Assembly (NCBI GenBank): GCA_018985235.1
Contig: JADGIG010000172.1
Location: 1 to 14,219 of the forward strand
DNA from: Sanchytrium tribonematis
Taxonomy: Eukaryota > Sanchytriomycota > Sanchytriomycetes > Sanchytriales > Sanchytriaceae
Length of the DNA: 14,219 nt
Direction of reading: 5' to 3'
This document shows, piece after piece, positions 14,172-14,219 of the stretch. The translations under genes and the position numbers were made by a program. Every line of letters begins with the position of its first letter. Position 1 is the first letter of the stretch. Below the pieces are notes generated by a model. It was not told the origin of the DNA. It made no database searches and was given only the letters and a program-made list of their open reading frames with translations.

Positions 14172-14219
14172 CCCATCCGTGCACGGTGTCATTTCTTGCC
14201 ATTAATTCTTGATCCAATT

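Noticed and set aside
1-14219. tRNA, rRNA, CRISPR arrays and transposons
   Set aside because: I looked for tRNA B-box-like sequences, regular short repeats and transposase or integrase motifs by eye and saw none.

Overview
The window is eukaryotic nuclear DNA, A+T-rich and very tightly packed. It holds about thirteen protein genes in 14.2 kb, has no gene-free stretch over 300 bases, and uses the standard code with TAA, TAG and TGA stops. The housekeeping genes (Sec24, proteasome Rpt5, Las1, an Itc1/Acf1-type chromatin remodelling subunit, a RasGEF and a possible CENP-C cupin) point to an opisthokont, most likely a reduced fungal-lineage or parasite-like genome. The sequence does not let me name the species. 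Two introns are only 19 nt long, and a block of secreted proteins, including a secreted protein kinase, also suggests a reduced parasite-like genome; that is inference.

Layout. 1-51 (minus) is the start of a secreted or membrane protein that runs off the window. 135-2700 (minus) is Sec24, which needs a 19-nt intron at 193-211 to reach its proper C-terminus. 2856-4095 (plus) is Rpt5, which needs a 19-nt intron at 4024-4042 to restore its C-terminal HbYX tail. 4102-5184 (minus) is Las1, whose stop lies 6 bp from the Rpt5 stop. 5230-5526 (minus) is a 98-residue cupin resembling the CENP-C/Mif2 C-terminal domain. 5539-6330 (minus) is a cysteine-rich single-pass membrane protein. 6544-8922 (plus) is an Itc1-like protein with DDT and WHIM regions. 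8984-9392 (minus) is a small unknown gene, probably spliced. 9542-10090 (plus) is a coiled-coil protein. 10096-11445 (minus) is a RasGEF. 11567-12048 (plus) is a small unknown gene, probably spliced.

From about 12.15 kb to the right edge the character changes. Three minus-strand genes in a row encode predicted secreted proteins: a Lys/Pro-rich protein, a protein kinase with a signal peptide and altered HRD and DFG motifs, and a Pro/Gly-rich protein. This block has wider spacers and TATA-like sequences, and it lacks the TGAAAC motif found close upstream of several housekeeping starts. It looks like an accessory or effector-like block next to a conserved core.

The most notable points are the pair of 19-nt introns, both at the extreme 3' end of their genes and sharing the ending TTAAT-Y-TAG; AATAAA signals that overlap or touch the stop codon in six genes; a TGAAAC motif 1-16 nt upstream of five ATGs; and the secreted kinase with its neighbours. 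The genes do not form one pathway. They cover COPII transport, proteasome, rRNA processing, chromatin/centromere, Ras signalling and secreted functions.
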